Assembly: GCA_039519185.1 (NCBI GenBank)
Contig: CM076849.1
Location: 118,615,659 to 118,679,658, forward strand
From: Astragalus membranaceus
Lineage: Eukaryota; Streptophyta; Magnoliopsida; Fabales; Fabaceae
DNA length: 64,000 bases
Direction: 5' to 3'
This document shows positions 22,826 through 35,969 of this stretch, one piece after another. The translations under genes and the position numbers were made by a program. The notes beneath the pieces are model-generated. The model did no database searches and had not been told where the DNA came from. It saw nothing but the letters and a program-made list of their open reading frames with translations. How positions within the stretch are numbered: position 1 is the first letter of the stretch; each line of letters opens with the position of its first letter.

Positions 22826-23661
22826 ATTGTGCTTAATTGTTTTTGCATTTGATTTTCATACACACTGAGGCATTTCTTCTGGCACCCCTGAGCCTTTCAA
22901 ACCACACCTAATTAATGTTTATCCTCTGCTAGCCCCTCTGAGCCTATTGTTAAAAATTATATGCTATTTCTCTGAAAATCATAGCCTAGTTAATTCTTAA
23001 CTTGGAGTTAGGTAACAAAAGCTGTGAGAGTGGGAAATTTTTTAAGTTTGGGGTTGCTCGTGGAATAGCAACAATATAAGTTTGGGGTGGTATACAAGAG
23101 AAGGAACAAGAAAAGAAAAAAATATATATGTATATATATATACATAAAAAAAAACAAATAAATAAAATCCTTCTCTTGTTTTGTTAAATGCTTTGGGAAA
23201 ATGGGTGAGTAAGTGAATTGCGTGAAATTGACAAAAAGAGAGGTAGGCCTAACTCCAAGTGCAACCTACTTATCCAAATGTATCCACCCTCACCTAAGCC
23301 CCGCTATAACCCTTAAAGTCCTCAAAATGTGTGTATGCATTTCATTTGTATAGAATGATATAGAACTCTATCAAGCCTATGAAACGATGATGCAGGTACT
23401 GTGAATTGAGTGAATACCCGAAACACCTCAAGAGTGAAACACTGGTGAGATGTGCGTACAGAGAAAACTTGAGAATGCTGCCTGCTTATGATTCGGTATT
23501 TCCAATTCAGTTGTCCTGCCACTGTATTAGATTGATGATGATAGTTGATGTGCTGATGTGTTTAAGGTTGATGTATTATATGTAACAGCTAAATAGAAAA
23601 ACAGCCACAGTCTGAATTGATTGTTTGCTTGAGGACAAGCAAAAGTTTAAGTTTGGGGTTG
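22826..23661 (+). mobile_element. Element D, Athila-like: 3' end of internal region
   Basis: No ORF of note. The stretch shows repeated AAGTTTGGGG motifs (23043, 23078, 23649), a GAGGACAAGCAAA motif typical of Athila-type 3' ends, and a final PPT before an LTR start at 23662. B1 interrupts D at 22825/22826, and the rest of D's interior lies outside the window. Confidence 0.7.
23624..23661 (+). other. Hairpin plus polypurine tract of element D
   Basis: A perfect 8-bp stem with AGGA loop (23624-23643) is identical to that in element C, followed by AAGTTTGGGGTTG at 23649-23661. Confidence 0.75.
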
Positions 23662-24087
23662 TGTTGACTCTCAATCATATTATGTAAGTTATGCATTTTT
23701 AGGACCAATTGTGTAGGTTTTTCATTGTATCACAGTCATTATCTGGGGATTTAGTCTAGTTTTAGATAATTGTAGTAGGAAGTTCATTTGTAAGTAATTC
23801 CTTCACTTTTTGGAGCTAAATTGGACTTGAAGACCTCTAATTGGTTGTGGCATCATTCGGCGAACCAGACACTTGCCCGGAAATGCAGCAAAATGGAGGG
23901 ATTTGATTTCTGTTCAATATCGCGTCGCGACCAGGAGGGTTCGCGACGCGACAAGGAGGAATTTTGCAAAGCCAGATGTTTCTGTCCTATTTCGCGTCGC
24001 GACCAGGAGGGTTCGCGACGCTACCCGGAGCTATTTTGCGAAGCCAGATGCTTCTGTCTTATTTCGCGACGCGACGGGTACGGGCCG
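23662..24087 (+). repeat. Element D LTR, left part
   Basis: It starts TGTTGACTCTC directly after the PPT. From about 23925 it carries tandem units of ~70 bp built on TCGCGTCGCGACCAGGAGG and TTCGCGACGCGAC. It continues at 36426 after the solo LTR A2. Confidence 0.75.
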
Positions 24088-24880
24088 TGTAACACCCGTT
24101 TCTACCCCTTTCATTTATATCAATTATCAGAGTGCACAAATTATTTTTCTTGAAACGGAATGCTACAATTACTTCAAAAACACGTCATTTGTTTAACTTA
24201 AATTAAAAACATTACGTGGCATCATGGGCGGCCATTACTCAGAAATACAGTTACAACGTTAAAACAAAATCCAACAAGTCGTACAAGACAAAATCACTAT
24301 CTAATAAGACGCCCCCCAGGTGCTACGTATCAGAGCGACTCGAACTCAAGGGAATGAAGGTCAAAGCCTTCAAGTACGGTTACCTGTAAGGTAAAATCAA
24401 CAAAAGGGGTGAGTCTCAAACCCTATAATAAAGTACATAAGGAGTAGTATATACAGATACAGGACTACATCAATCACAGCAATATTCACTTTAATCACCA
24501 GTTCAGTCAATCGAAATTAATCACCAAATAAATAATCACCAAGTAATCACCAAATAAATAATCACCAATTAATCACCAATTAAATAATCACCAAAACATT
24601 CACCAACTGTATGTTTAATGTATGAGATGCAACCCAAAACTCCACTGGGCATATGCATGTGGATCCATTCACCAAAACTGAGCCTTGAGGGCATTCACCA
24701 AAAATTTGTAATAAGGCCGAAGCCCGAGGCCGAAGCCTATTCACCAAAGATAATGCATATGATTATGCGACACCATGACAATGCACCACACACCAGAATC
24801 ACCAAATAAAAAATGCCATAGCATATTCACCAACACATCAAAAGAGGATTACAGGCCCCATTCACCAATAATAATATACA

Positions 24881-24882
<2 letters not shown>

Positions 24883-24921
<39 letters not shown>
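24883..24921. repeat. (AT)n microsatellite in LTR A2
   Basis: A pure AT dinucleotide run of about 38 bp. Confidence 0.9.
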
Positions 24922-24923
<2 letters not shown>

Positions 24924-25250
24924 CATACCACACTATTACACAGCACATTATTTTCACCGTGACAACACCATTTAAAATTACAAGGAACAGCACCTTAGTC
25001 TCATGAAGAACACCAACATTTTATTAAAGAGGAACGGTAGCGATTTCCAAACCAAACAACAACTAGTACACAGTCACTTGGGACTTTCAGAAACGACCGG
25101 GGAAAAATATTAAATTTTGGTTTTGGCCTGGACAAACAGATAGACAATTAAATAAGCGTCGTAATGCACTTTGAAACACCTAAAACGGACACCCGAGTCA
25201 AAAGTTACGTTAAAAACAAATTTGGAAGAAATTAGGCAACACTGCTGGGA

Positions 25251-25516
25251 ACTGGCGCCTTAGGCGCCCAGCGCCCAGGCAACACACGCACTGGCGCCCA
25301 GCGCGCAACACACGCACGCCCCGCGCGCACAACAGGCGCCCAGCGCCCAGGCGCGCGCCACACACACACACGCACGCAAGCAGGCGCCCAGCGCCCAGCG
25401 CGCAACACAGCGCACACACAACAGGCGCCCAGCGCCCAGGCGCGCGCCACACTTGCCCAGCACACACACACAGCGCCCTTGGCGCCCAGCACAGGGCGCC
25501 TAGCGCCCAGCACACT
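25251..25516. repeat. GGCGCC-rich block in LTR A2
   Basis: Dense GGCGCCCAGCGCCCAGGCGCGC units, as in A1 and A. Long minus-strand open frames here are composition artefacts. Confidence 0.85.
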
Positions 25517-26267
25517 GTCAAAACCAGATTTTTATATAAATTCAGCCCAAACATCATTTCTTCTCAATTTTAAAACATCAAAATTATATTTCTTTTCCAC
25601 CATCTAAAATCCTCACTCACCCAAAAGTCAATTTTATTCGAAATCACCATAACCATATGGGCAACTATCAAAGCACACAACATAACATAAAATGCACTTA
25701 GCACATGGCACACCAACACAACACAACATACACTTAGCCAAAACACAATAATTTGGCACGGGGCGCCTAGCACAAGGGCGCCTACTTCCATGACCAAAAT
25801 TCCGACAACATCAATACTTGGCGCGGGGCACCCCACTCAAGGGCGCCTAATTCCGTACCTAGACAACTATTTCCAGCAACACTAAAAATACTACAATGGC
25901 GCCTTATGCGCCTATAACACTCAAAACATCAATTTCACCAACAACAACACATGAGTACCAAATGCTCAATCATCACCAACTATTTCAAACACCACAAAAT
26001 TACTCCAAACTCAATTAATTAAGCCCAACATTATCATTTATACATTTATTCGAGCACTTAGTACGCAATTCGAAATTCATCACTTATATGAACAATTCGC
26101 AAAACATCAACAAGCCATATAGTGATCAATACATACATACAACTCATCAATATCAAAATCAATACAAAAACGACATAGATCCTAACACCTACATACATCC
26201 CATTATGTTCCCTATTATAAGGCAAGACCCACCCTTACCTTAGTTTCACCGAAGACGGAGACCCCTC

Positions 26268-28868
26268 TGTAACACCCCTTTCTACCCGTCAATTTGTTTA
26301 TAAAAATCAGAGTTTTAAAAAAAAATCTCGTTCACAGGAAATGTTACACGTACTCAAATCAAACGTCGCTTATCCAACTTTAGAAACCGTTTAACTCAAA
26401 TTAATACGCCCACGTAGCACATCACAATATCAAAAACTCAAGCCTCATGGTTAACGTCACTTATAAAACTCCTCATAACACAAACAACTACGCAGCGGAA
26501 ATTTGTAAAACATAACCAAATAGTCCACATGGACAAAATAATCAAAAATCATTAATAAAGGCCGAGTTCATTATCCCCCCTGAGTGCTACGTATCAGAGC
26601 ATGACGACTCGACTCGAAAAGTGAAGCTAATACCTTCACTGGGAATCACCTGCACGTTACCAACACGAGGGCAACATTCAAACAGGAAAGGGTGAGCATC
26701 ATTTCAGTCTATATAATAGAAAACATGATAAGCACTAATCACAGGCTACGCAATAGAATAATCAGCATCCAATACACAAAACATCCACAACACGGTCATC
26801 ATTCACATCATGTACAACTCATCTCATGTCATGTAGATTTATGAAATGCAACCCACTCGCGGGTATATGCATGAAGGTACCTTTTCACAAAACGTCGCTT
26901 AGCCACTCAGGCCTCATCATCACTTAGCCACTCAGGCCTCAAAACATCACTGGGTTTTATGCATATGGGCATGAGACTCTATGACATGCACCACTCACTT
27001 CACAAAATCACACAATTACTCAGATCATAGTCAACAATGTGACCCATCACTTACCTGTTTGCTCGCACGGAGCACAGCACCTGCCAAATTCATAATCATC
27101 ACACGACACCACTAGGCCACTTAGACCTTAACCCCACTTAGCCACTCAGGCCCCAATTGACACTTACACATGAACATCATTTAACTCAAACATTAGCCAC
27201 TGAGGGCAAAAACGTCATTTGACTAGCCACCAAGGGCATCCTCGTCATTTACACCTCATTATCATTAACTTTGGCCACTAGGGGCAAAACAGTCATTTGA
27301 CTAGCCACCAAGGGCATCCTCGTCATTTACACATCATTATCATTAACTTTGGCCACTAGGGGCAAAACAGTCATTTTGACACTACCGTGTTTAAAACTGT
27401 TGTTTATACACCAAAAGGGATTTTTAAAGAGTTCTACGTCATTTTTCAATGTCACTGGGACGACCACCGGGGACAGCCACCTGGGCGCCCCCAAACAGTC
27501 AGAAAATAATAATTTTCCATTTTAAAAATTGAACACATAGATAGACAGTGGAAAAAGCTTCACGACACTTTTTGAATCGTTCGAAACGGACGTCGGAGTC
27601 AAAAGTTATGATAAAAATAAGTTTGGGAAAAAAATTAGACAGCGTTCTGAAAATTGGCGCCTTAGGCGCCCAGGCAACACAGGCACCCAGCGCCCAGGCG
27701 CGCACAACACAAGGCAACACAGCGCCACAGGCGCCCAGCGCCCAGGCGCGCGCCAAGCAACACAGACACGGGCGCCTAGCGCCCAGGGCAACAACGCACG
27801 CACAACACAACACGGGCGCCAGCGCCCAGGCGCGCACAGCGCGCAACACACACAGACACGGGCGCCTAGCGCCCAGGCGCGCCCCCACGCGCAACAACAA
27901 CACAGCACAGGCGCCAGCGCCCAGCATAGGCGCCCAGCGCCCAGAAAAACCAGCAACAACGCCCAGAATTTTCCCAAAACACTTTTCAACACTAAAAATT
28001 GTTTTCTTCGCAAATTCTAAATCATGAAAACTCAACATTTTCCAGCCACCAAAAATACACTTAATTTAATTAATTTCTCCAAAAATTCAATTGATCAATG
28101 TCTTACCTATCCCCTTGGCGCCCTAGGCGCCTATACACCATCATCCCACTTCGCGAACAACACAAGCAACATCCAACACAAATTTCAGTTTCATGATCAA
28201 ATCGAATGTCACAATTTACCAACACAACGCATACATATCAAGAATTTCAGTCTCATGATCAATCCCACTTCGCATACACACATACATATGATGGTCAATA
28301 TCAACAAAACATCAAGAAAGCATCAAGAATCATGCATACATCAATTCGCATACATCTAAATACGAAATCCAACATCAACAATGCATCAAGAACTCTATTC
28401 TAACCCTAGATCTAGGACTCATCATATGAACTATTAAATAGAGTGATAGAGCTCCCCTAACCTCGAAATTGAAGAACGGAGGCTCCGGAGATAGTCACGT
28501 ACAGGATCACAGCAACAAAATCACGCTCCTCGCTCTTCCTTGCTTGCGACTTCTCTCCTCTTCCTCTTCTCTCCTTACGGCGCCTTTCCCTTGCTCTCTC
28601 TCTATCTCACGCTCCTTCTTTCTTTCTTTTGGTTTTCGCAAATTGCCACAAACCCTAGCCCCCTCCAACTAACCCCTTCGCCTATAATGTGGATCATGGG
28701 CTTGGGCTTTCCACTTAAGCCCAAGTCATGCAAGTGGCGCCTCCACTCCTTCCTAATACCACCAAAAATAAATAAAATTTTAATTAATTCGAATTACATC
28801 AAATAATTTAATTTAAATCCCCAATTATTTAATTAAATAAATTAATTAAATAATTTTAGGGTGTTACA
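26268..28868 (-). repeat. Element A 3' LTR
   Basis: It includes 78-bp tandem units (27223-27300 and 27301-27378, GCCACCAAGGGCATCCTCG type), GCCACTCAGGCCTC repeats near 26900 and a GGCGCC block at 27655-27945. All internal ORFs occur identically in the other LTR and look like composition artefacts. Confidence 0.95.
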
Positions 28869-28884
28869 ACTCTCCCCCACTTAG
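28869..28884 (-). other. Element A polypurine tract
   Basis: Read on the minus strand it is CTAAGTGGGGGAGAGT, directly next to the 3' LTR. Confidence 0.85.
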
Positions 28885-31202
28885 AATATTTCGTCCTCGA
28901 AATTTACCTGATCAAACAACTCTGGGTAGGACTCTCGCATCTTGCTCTCTAGCTCCCAAGTTATACTCTCGCCGGCAGCTCCTAGCCAGACCACTTTCAC
29001 TAATGCAATCTCTTTGCCTCTAAGCGCCTTCACTTCACAATCCTCAATCCTTACGGGCATCGTCTCCACAGTGAGATTATCCCGCACCTCTACATCGTCC
29101 ACTTGGATCACATGAGATGGATCCGAAACATACTTCCGAAGTTGCGACACGTGAAACACGTCGTGCAAGTTCGAAAGATTTGGCGGTAAAGCCACTCTAT
29201 AAGCCACATTTCCAATTCTCTCGGATATCTGATAAGGACCAACAAATCGAGGAGTGAGCTTCTTCGATTTCAACGCCCGACCAACACCGGTAATAGGAGA
29301 AACCCTCAAGAACACATGCTCACCCTCCTGAAACTCTAAATCCTTCCTCCGCTTGTCATGATAACTCTTCTGACGACTCTGCGAAGCCTTCATCTTCTCA
29401 CGGATCATCTTGATCTTCTCTGTAGTCTCCCGGACAATCTCCGGTCCCAACACCACACTCTCCCCCGAATCATACCAACATAATGGCGTTCTACACTTTC
29501 GACCATACAATGCTTCAAACGGTGCCATCCCGATACTGGAATGGTGACTGTTGTTATAGGTAAACTCAATCAACGCAAGATATGAATCCCATGAACCCCG
29601 CTGTTCCAATACACAAGCCCTCAACAAATCCTCTAACGACTGAATTGTTCTCTCTGACTGACCATCGGTTTGGGGATGATACGCCGAACTCATTTTTAAC
29701 TTAGAACCCAATTCTTTCTGCAAACTCTTCCAAAACTCGGAAGTGAACCTCGGATCCCTATCTGACACAATACTCTTCGGAACACCGTGCAGCCTCACAA
29801 TCTCCTTGACATATACCTCTGCCAACCTCGACACCGGATAAGTGATATTAATAGGAATGAAATGCGCAGACTTCGTTAACCTATCAATGATCACCCAAAT
29901 AGCGTCATGACCCTTAACTGTATTCGGTAACCCCGTCACAAAATCCATTGCTATGCTATCCCATTTCCACTCTGGAATTTCCAACGGTTGCATTAGCCCT
30001 GCAGGCTTCTGATGCTCTACCTTAGATTTCTGACAGGTCAAACAGGCATACACAAATTGCGCCACATCTCTCTTCATACCATACCACCAAAACATCTTTT
30101 TCAGATCTTGATACATCTTCGTTGCTCCAGGATGGATACTCAACTTGCTACGATGACCTTCCTCTAAAATTGCCTTTCTCATCTCTTCATCGTCAGGAAC
30201 ACAGATCCTACCCCGGAACCTCAACACACCACTGGAATCTAATTTGAAACCTTCATCTTCAGATTGACCAACCCCATTAATTAAATCCACTAACTTAACA
30301 TCTGTCTTCTGAGCTTCTCTGATACTGCCCAGGAAATCATTGTCGATCTTTAACATTCCCAGCTTGACACTGCGAGGTGTCATCTTACAAACCAAACTCA
30401 AATCCCTGAATTCTTCAATTAACTCTAATTCTTTCACCATCATAGCCGACATATGCAAGGACTTTCTGCTTAAAGCATCAGCCACGACGTTAGCCTTGCC
30501 GGGATGATAATTCAAACCGAAGTCATAATCCTTCAAGAGTTCCAACCACCGACGCTGTCTCATATTCAACTCTTTTTGATCGAACAGATATTTTAGACTC
30601 TTATGATCACTGAACACTTCGAACCTTGAACCATAAAGGTAGTGCCTCCAAATCTTGAGCACAAAAACCACAGCAGCCAACTCTAAATCGTGCGTAGGGT
30701 AATTTTTCTCATGAATCCGCAATTGCCTCGACGCATACGCAACGACCTTCCCATCCTGCATTAACACACCACCTAGACCCATCTTCGATGCGTCACAATA
30801 CACAACGAACGGTTCCTCTGGATTAGGCAACGTCAAAACAGGCGACGTCGTCAATCTCTTTTTCAGCTCCATAAAACTTTCCTCGCATCGAGCATCCCAA
30901 ACAAAAACTTTACCCTTGCAAGTCAACTGAGTCAATGGGAGGGCCAACTTGGAAAAACCCTCGATGAACCTCCTGTAGTACCCAGCCAAACCCAAAAAGC
31001 TTCTAATCTCTGTTACGGACTTCGGAGACTCCCACTCCAACACTGCTTCTACTTTTGCCGGATCAACCGCAATACCATTACCAGAAATCACGTGCCCAAG
31101 GAAACTCACCTCTTTCAGCCAGAACTCACACTTCGATAACTTGGCGTACAACTTTTTCTCTTTTAAAACTTCCAACACTGACTTCAGATGCTCAGCATGC
31201 TC
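28881..31202 (-). pseudogene. Element A pol, 3' part: end of RT, RNase H, integrase, chromodomain
   Basis: In the same frame as the upstream ORF but separated from it by a stop at 31203-31205. It opens with the thumb region after the RT active site (EHAEHLKSVLEVL), then RNase H (VYCDASKMGLGGVLMQDGK, SDHKSLKYLFDQKELNMRQ), integrase zinc-binding HHCC (HPGATKMYQDL ... CLTCQKSK), DDE core (WDSIAMDFVTGLP, SDRDPRF, HPQTDGQSERT) and a C-terminal chromodomain-like segment (VRIEDCEVKALRGKEIALVKV, then TWELESKMRESYPELF). Chromodomains guide insertion to marked chromatin in this clade. The part is otherwise intact. Confidence 0.9.
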
Positions 31203-33251
31203 TTAATCTTTCTTAGAATAAACTAGAATATCATCTATGAAGATTACCACAAACCGATCTAGGTAATCATGGAAAATACGGTTCATATATTCCATAAATA
31301 CACCAGGAGCATTGGTCACACCGAACGGCATCACTGAATACTCATAATGCCCATACCTCGTCCTGAACGCCGTTTTCTGAACATCCTCATCCTTTACTTT
31401 AATCTGATGATATCCGGACCTCAAATCAATTTTGCTGAAAACACGAGCACCTACTAATTGATCCATCAGATCGTCGATCCTCGGAAGCGGATACTTATTC
31501 TTGATAGTTACCTTATTCAACTGACGATAGTCCACACATAACCTCATGCTCCCATCTTTCTTCTTCACTAACAATACCGGAGCTCCCCACGGTGATACAC
31601 TCGGTCTTACAAACTTTTTCTCAAGCAATTCTTCAAGTTGCGTCTTCAACTCAGACAATTCCGACGCCGACATTCTGTACGGTGCCATAGACACAGGCCT
31701 CGTACCAGGTACAAGATCAATCGAAAACTCAACTTCTCTTTCCGGTGGCACACCCGGGATTTCATCAGGAAATACTTCAGGAAATTCGCGTACTACCTTC
31801 AGCTCTTCAATAACAGCCTGACTCTCAGCAGACAACGAAGCCATCAACGCAAATAACTGAACTCCTTCTTTCTTCAATTTCTTTAACTGATCAGCAGACA
31901 CCAAAACCGAACTCTCTTCACCGAAACTAACCGACTTGCTACGACAGTTGATATGAACGTGATTATTCTCTAACCAGTCCATGCCTAAGATTACATCCAG
32001 ACCTCTCAACGGCAAACAGACAAAATTCACAATAAAGTCCCTGCCGAAGATCGACACGGGACACTGAGAACACACCTGGGACGTAATCACCGACCCCTTC
32101 GCAGGAGTATCGACAACCATATCCCCACACATAGCAGATAAAACAAGACCCAATCTTTTACAGCAATCAACAGAAATAAAACAATGGGTAGCACCAGTAT
32201 CAATAAGAGACTTCAGAGAAGTACCATTAATAAAACACGTACCTCTAATCAGACCATCATCATCATCAGGCTCCTCTCCCGCCAATGCAAATACCTTCCC
32301 AGTAGACCTTTCCTTTTTCGGCTTTGTACACTTGGTACTGATATGCCCAGACTCACCACAATTGAAGCACACCACATCCTTGACTTTACACTCAGCTGCC
32401 ATATGACCCTTTTTACCGCAACGGTAGCAATTCCTATCATCCGACCTGCACGTAGTACTCTTGTGGCCAGGCTTGCCACACTTATAACAGACAATGCTAG
32501 CAGGGGCATCTCCCCCACTAGGACCCTTACCTCCAGCAGCCTTCTGATAACTCTTACCCGCAGGAACCTCATACGGCTTGCTTCGACTCTGAAACTTGCC
32601 CTTTCTCTCAGAAGTAGCTTTGTAGCGAGCAGTACTGTCTTCCTCGAAAATTCTGCAACTGTCAACCAGATCTGCGAACACACGAATCTTCTGATAACCA
32701 ATGGCCTGTTTAATATCAGGCCTCAACCCATTCTCAAATTTGATGCATTTAGAAAATTCAGCTGTAGCCTCACTGTAATGTGGATAAAATTTGGCTAGCT
32801 CCACAAATTTTGCCGCATAGGCAGTCACAGACATACCACCCTGCTTCAGCTCCAAAAACTCTATCTCTTTCTTCCCGCGGACGTCTTCAGGAAAATACTT
32901 CCTCAGAAATTCCCTGCTGAAAACCTCCCAAGTAATCTCTTCATGCACAGCCTCTAACCTCTGCCTAGTAGCCAACCACCAGTCGTCGGCCTCCTCGGCT
33001 AACATGTGGGTACCAAAGCGGACCTTCTGCTCAACAGTACAGTCCATCACCCTGAAAATCCTCTCGATCTCCTTCAGCCAAGCCATAGCACCATCTGGAT
33101 CATATTTGCCCTTAAAGGTGGGCGGATTCTCCCTCTGGAAGGTAGTCAGACTTCGAAAACCAGCATTATCCCCAGCATTCTGCTGACCCTGCATCGCCTG
33201 AGCCATAGCTTGCAATGCAGCAGCAAGAGCAGCGTCGTCTCGTCTGGCCAT
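31203..33251 (-). pseudogene. Element A Gag-protease-RT, ends at premature stop
   Basis: 682 codons from an ATG 95 nt inside the PBS. Domains in order: Gag core (ending around FLRKYFPEDVRGKKEIEFLEL, then KFVELAKFYPHY), three CCHC zinc knuckles (CYKCGKPGHKSTTC, CYRCGKKGHMAAEC, CFNCGESGHISTKC) near residues 255-310, protease with SLIDTGATHCFIS, then RT (KKKDGSMRLCVDYRQLN, MPFGVTNAP, active site VIFIDDILVYS). The frame ends KKD then TAA, where the family normally has Glu. This is one G-to-T-type change in an otherwise open frame. It removes the RT thumb and everything downstream unless the stop is read through. Confidence 0.9.
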
Positions 33252-33346
33252 TCTAGCACTGCAACAGAAAACAGAATTCAGAAACGAGTAACAAACTCAA
33301 TGTTACTCAACACGACGACTCAACTACCGGCCGGACAGACCGAACT

Positions 33347-33358
33347 GCTTTGATACCA
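33347..33358 (-). other. Element A primer binding site (initiator Met tRNA type)
   Basis: On the minus strand it reads TGGTATCAAAGC, 4 bases inside the 5' LTR end. One base departs from the usual TGGTATCAGAGC of plant initiator tRNA-Met primer sites. Confidence 0.85.
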
Positions 33359-33362
33359 CTAA

Positions 33363-35964
33363 TGTAACACCCCTTTCTACCCGTCAATTTGTTTATAAAA
33401 ATCAGAGTTTTAAAAAAAAAATCTCGTTCACAGGAAATGTTACACGTACTCAAATCAAACGTCGCTTATCCAACTTTAGAAACCGTTTAACTCAAATTAA
33501 TACGCCCACGTAGCACATCACAATATCAAAAACTCAAGCCTCATGGTTAACGTCACTTATAAAACTCCTCATAACACAAACAACTACGCAGCGGAAATTT
33601 GTAAAACATAACCAAATAGTCCACATGGACAAAATAATCAAAAATCATTAATAAAGGCCGAGTTCATTATCCCCCCTGAGTGCTACGTATCAGAGCATGA
33701 CGACTCGACTCGAAAAGTGAAGCTAATACCTTCACTGGGAATCACCTGCACGTTACCAACACGAGGGCAACATTCAAACAGGAAAGGGTGAGCATCATTT
33801 CAGTCTATATAATAGAAAACATGATAAGCACTAATCACAGGCTACGCAATAGAATAATCAGCATCCAATACACAAAACATCCACAACACGGTCATCATTC
33901 ACATCATGTACAACTCATCTCATGTCATGTAGATTTATGAAATGCAACCCACTCGCGGGTATATGCATGAAGGTACCTTTTCACAAAACGTCGCTTAGCC
34001 ACTCAGGCCTCATCATCACTTAGCCACTCAGGCCTCAAAACATCACTGGGTTTTATGCATATGGGCATGAGACTCTATGACATGCACCACTCACTTCACA
34101 AAATCACACAATTACTCAGATCATAGTCAACAATGTGACCCATCACTTACCTGTTTGCTCGCACGGAGCACAGCACCTGCCAAATTCATAATCATCACAC
34201 GACACCACTAGGCCACTTAGACCTTAACCCCACTTAGCCACTCAGGCCCCAATTGACACTTACACATGAACATCATTTAACTCAAACATTAGCCACTGAG
34301 GGCAAAAACGTCATTTGACTAGCCACCAAGGGCATCCTCGTCATTTACACCTCATTATCATTAACTTTGGCCACTAGGGGCAAAACAGTCATTTGACTAG
34401 CCACCAAGGGCATCCTCGTCATTTACACATCATTATCATTAACTTTGGCCACTAGGGGCAAAACAGTCATTTTGACACTACCGTGTTTAAAACTGTTGTT
34501 TATACACCAAAAGGGATTTTTAAAGAGTTCTACGTCATTTTTCAATGTCACTGGGACGACCACCGGGGACAGCCACCTGGGCGCCCCCAAACAGTCAGAA
34601 AATAATAATTTTCCATTTTAAAAATTGAACACATAGATAGACAGTGGAAAAAGCTTCACGACACTTTTTGAATCGTTCGAAACGGACGTCGGAGTCAAAA
34701 GTTATGATAAAAATAAGTTTGGGAAAAAAATTAGACAGCGTTCTGAAAATTGGCGCCTTAGGCGCCCAGGCAACACAGGCACCCAGCGCCCAGGCGCGCA
34801 CAACACAAGGCAACACAGCGCCACAGGCGCCCAGCGCCCAGGCGCGCGCCAAGCAACACAGACACGGGCGCCTAGCGCCCAGGGCAACAACGCACGCACA
34901 ACACAACACGGGCGCCAGCGCCCAGGCGCGCACAGCGCGCAACACACACAGACACGGGCGCCTAGCGCCCAGGCGCGCCCCCACGCGCAACAACAACACA
35001 GCACAGGCGCCAGCGCCCAGCATAGGCGCCCAGCGCCCAGAAAAACCAGCAACAACGCCCAGAATTTTCCCAAAACACTTTTCAACACTAAAAATTGTTT
35101 TCTTCGCAAATTCTAAATCATGAAAACTCAACATTTTCCAGCCACCAAAAATACACTTAATTTAATTAATTTCTCCAAAAATTCAATTGATCAATGTCTT
35201 ACCTATCCCCTTGGCGCCCTAGGCGCCTATACACCATCATCCCACTTCGCGAACAACACAAGCAACATCCAACACAAATTTCAGTTTCATGATCAAATCG
35301 AATGTCACAATTTACCAACACAACGCATACATATCAAGAATTTCAGTCTCATGATCAATCCCACTTCGCATACACACATACATATGATGGTCAATATCAA
35401 CAAAACATCAAGAAAGCATCAAGAATCATGCATACATCAATTCGCATACATCTAAATACGAAATCCAACATCAACAATGCATCAAGAACTCTATTCTAAC
35501 CCTAGATCTAGGACTCATCATATGAACTATTAAATAGAGTGATAGAGCTCCCCTAACCTCGAAATTGAAGAACGGAGGCTCCGGAGATAGTCACGTACAG
35601 GATCACAGCAACAAAATCACGCTCCTCGCTCTTCCTTGCTTGCGACTTCTCTCCTCTTCCTCTTCTCTCCTTACGGCGCCTTTCCCTTGCTCTCTCTCTA
35701 TCTCACGCTCCTTCTTTCTTTCTTTTGGTTTTCGCAAATTGCCACAAACCCTAGCCCCCTCCAACTAACCCCTTCGCCTATAATGTGGATCATGGGCTTG
35801 GGCTTTCCACTTAAGCCCAAGTCATGCAAGTGGCGCCTCCACTCCTTCCTAATACCACCAAAAATAAATAAAATTTTAATTAATTCGAATTACATCAAAT
35901 AATTTAATTTAAATCCCCAATTATTTAATTAAATAAATTAATTAAATAATTTTAGGGTGTTACA
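33363..35964 (-). repeat. Element A 5' LTR
   Basis: 2602 bp, matching 26268-28868 apart from one extra A near 33412. The GGCGCC block lies at 34751-35041. Confidence 0.95.
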
Positions 35965-35969
35965 CCCTC

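Larger units (their letters stand above)
24088..26267 (-). mobile_element. Solo LTR A2 (Tekay-type), left part
   Basis: It begins TGTAACACCCG and continues at 35970-36420, ending GGGTGTTACA; joined length about 2.63 kb. The 5-bp target duplication GGCCG flanks the whole (24083-24087 and 36421-36425). Both LTR ends are present with no internal region, so this is a solo LTR left by LTR-LTR recombination. It is related to LTR A in its ends, the GCTACGTATCAGAGC motif and a GGCGCC block (25251-25516), but clearly diverged. Orientation is inferred from LTR A. Element A interrupts it. Confidence 0.88.
26268..35964 (-). mobile_element. Full-length Tekay-type chromovirus retrotransposon A, very young
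   Basis: A complete 9.7-kb minus-strand element with TG...CA ends and target duplication CCCTC (26263-26267 and 35965-35969). LTRs are 2601 and 2602 bp; the only difference noticed is one A in an A-run near the start. The order in element direction is 5' LTR (33363-35964), PBS, Gag-protease-RT, RNase H-integrase-chromodomain, PPT, 3' LTR (26268-28868). A single stop in RT (31203-31205) separates it from one continuous polyprotein. Confidence 0.95.

Noticed and set aside
26268..26290. The two element A LTRs as an assembly duplication
   Set aside because: Each is flanked on the inside by the correct PBS or PPT and on the outside by CCCTC, as a real insertion requires.
27499..28038. Overlapping long open frames on both strands, repeated at 34595-35134
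   Set aside because: They lie in the GGCGCC-rich block of the LTR, encode low-complexity Ala/Arg/Cys-rich strings, and open frames occur in several phases at once, which is a composition effect.
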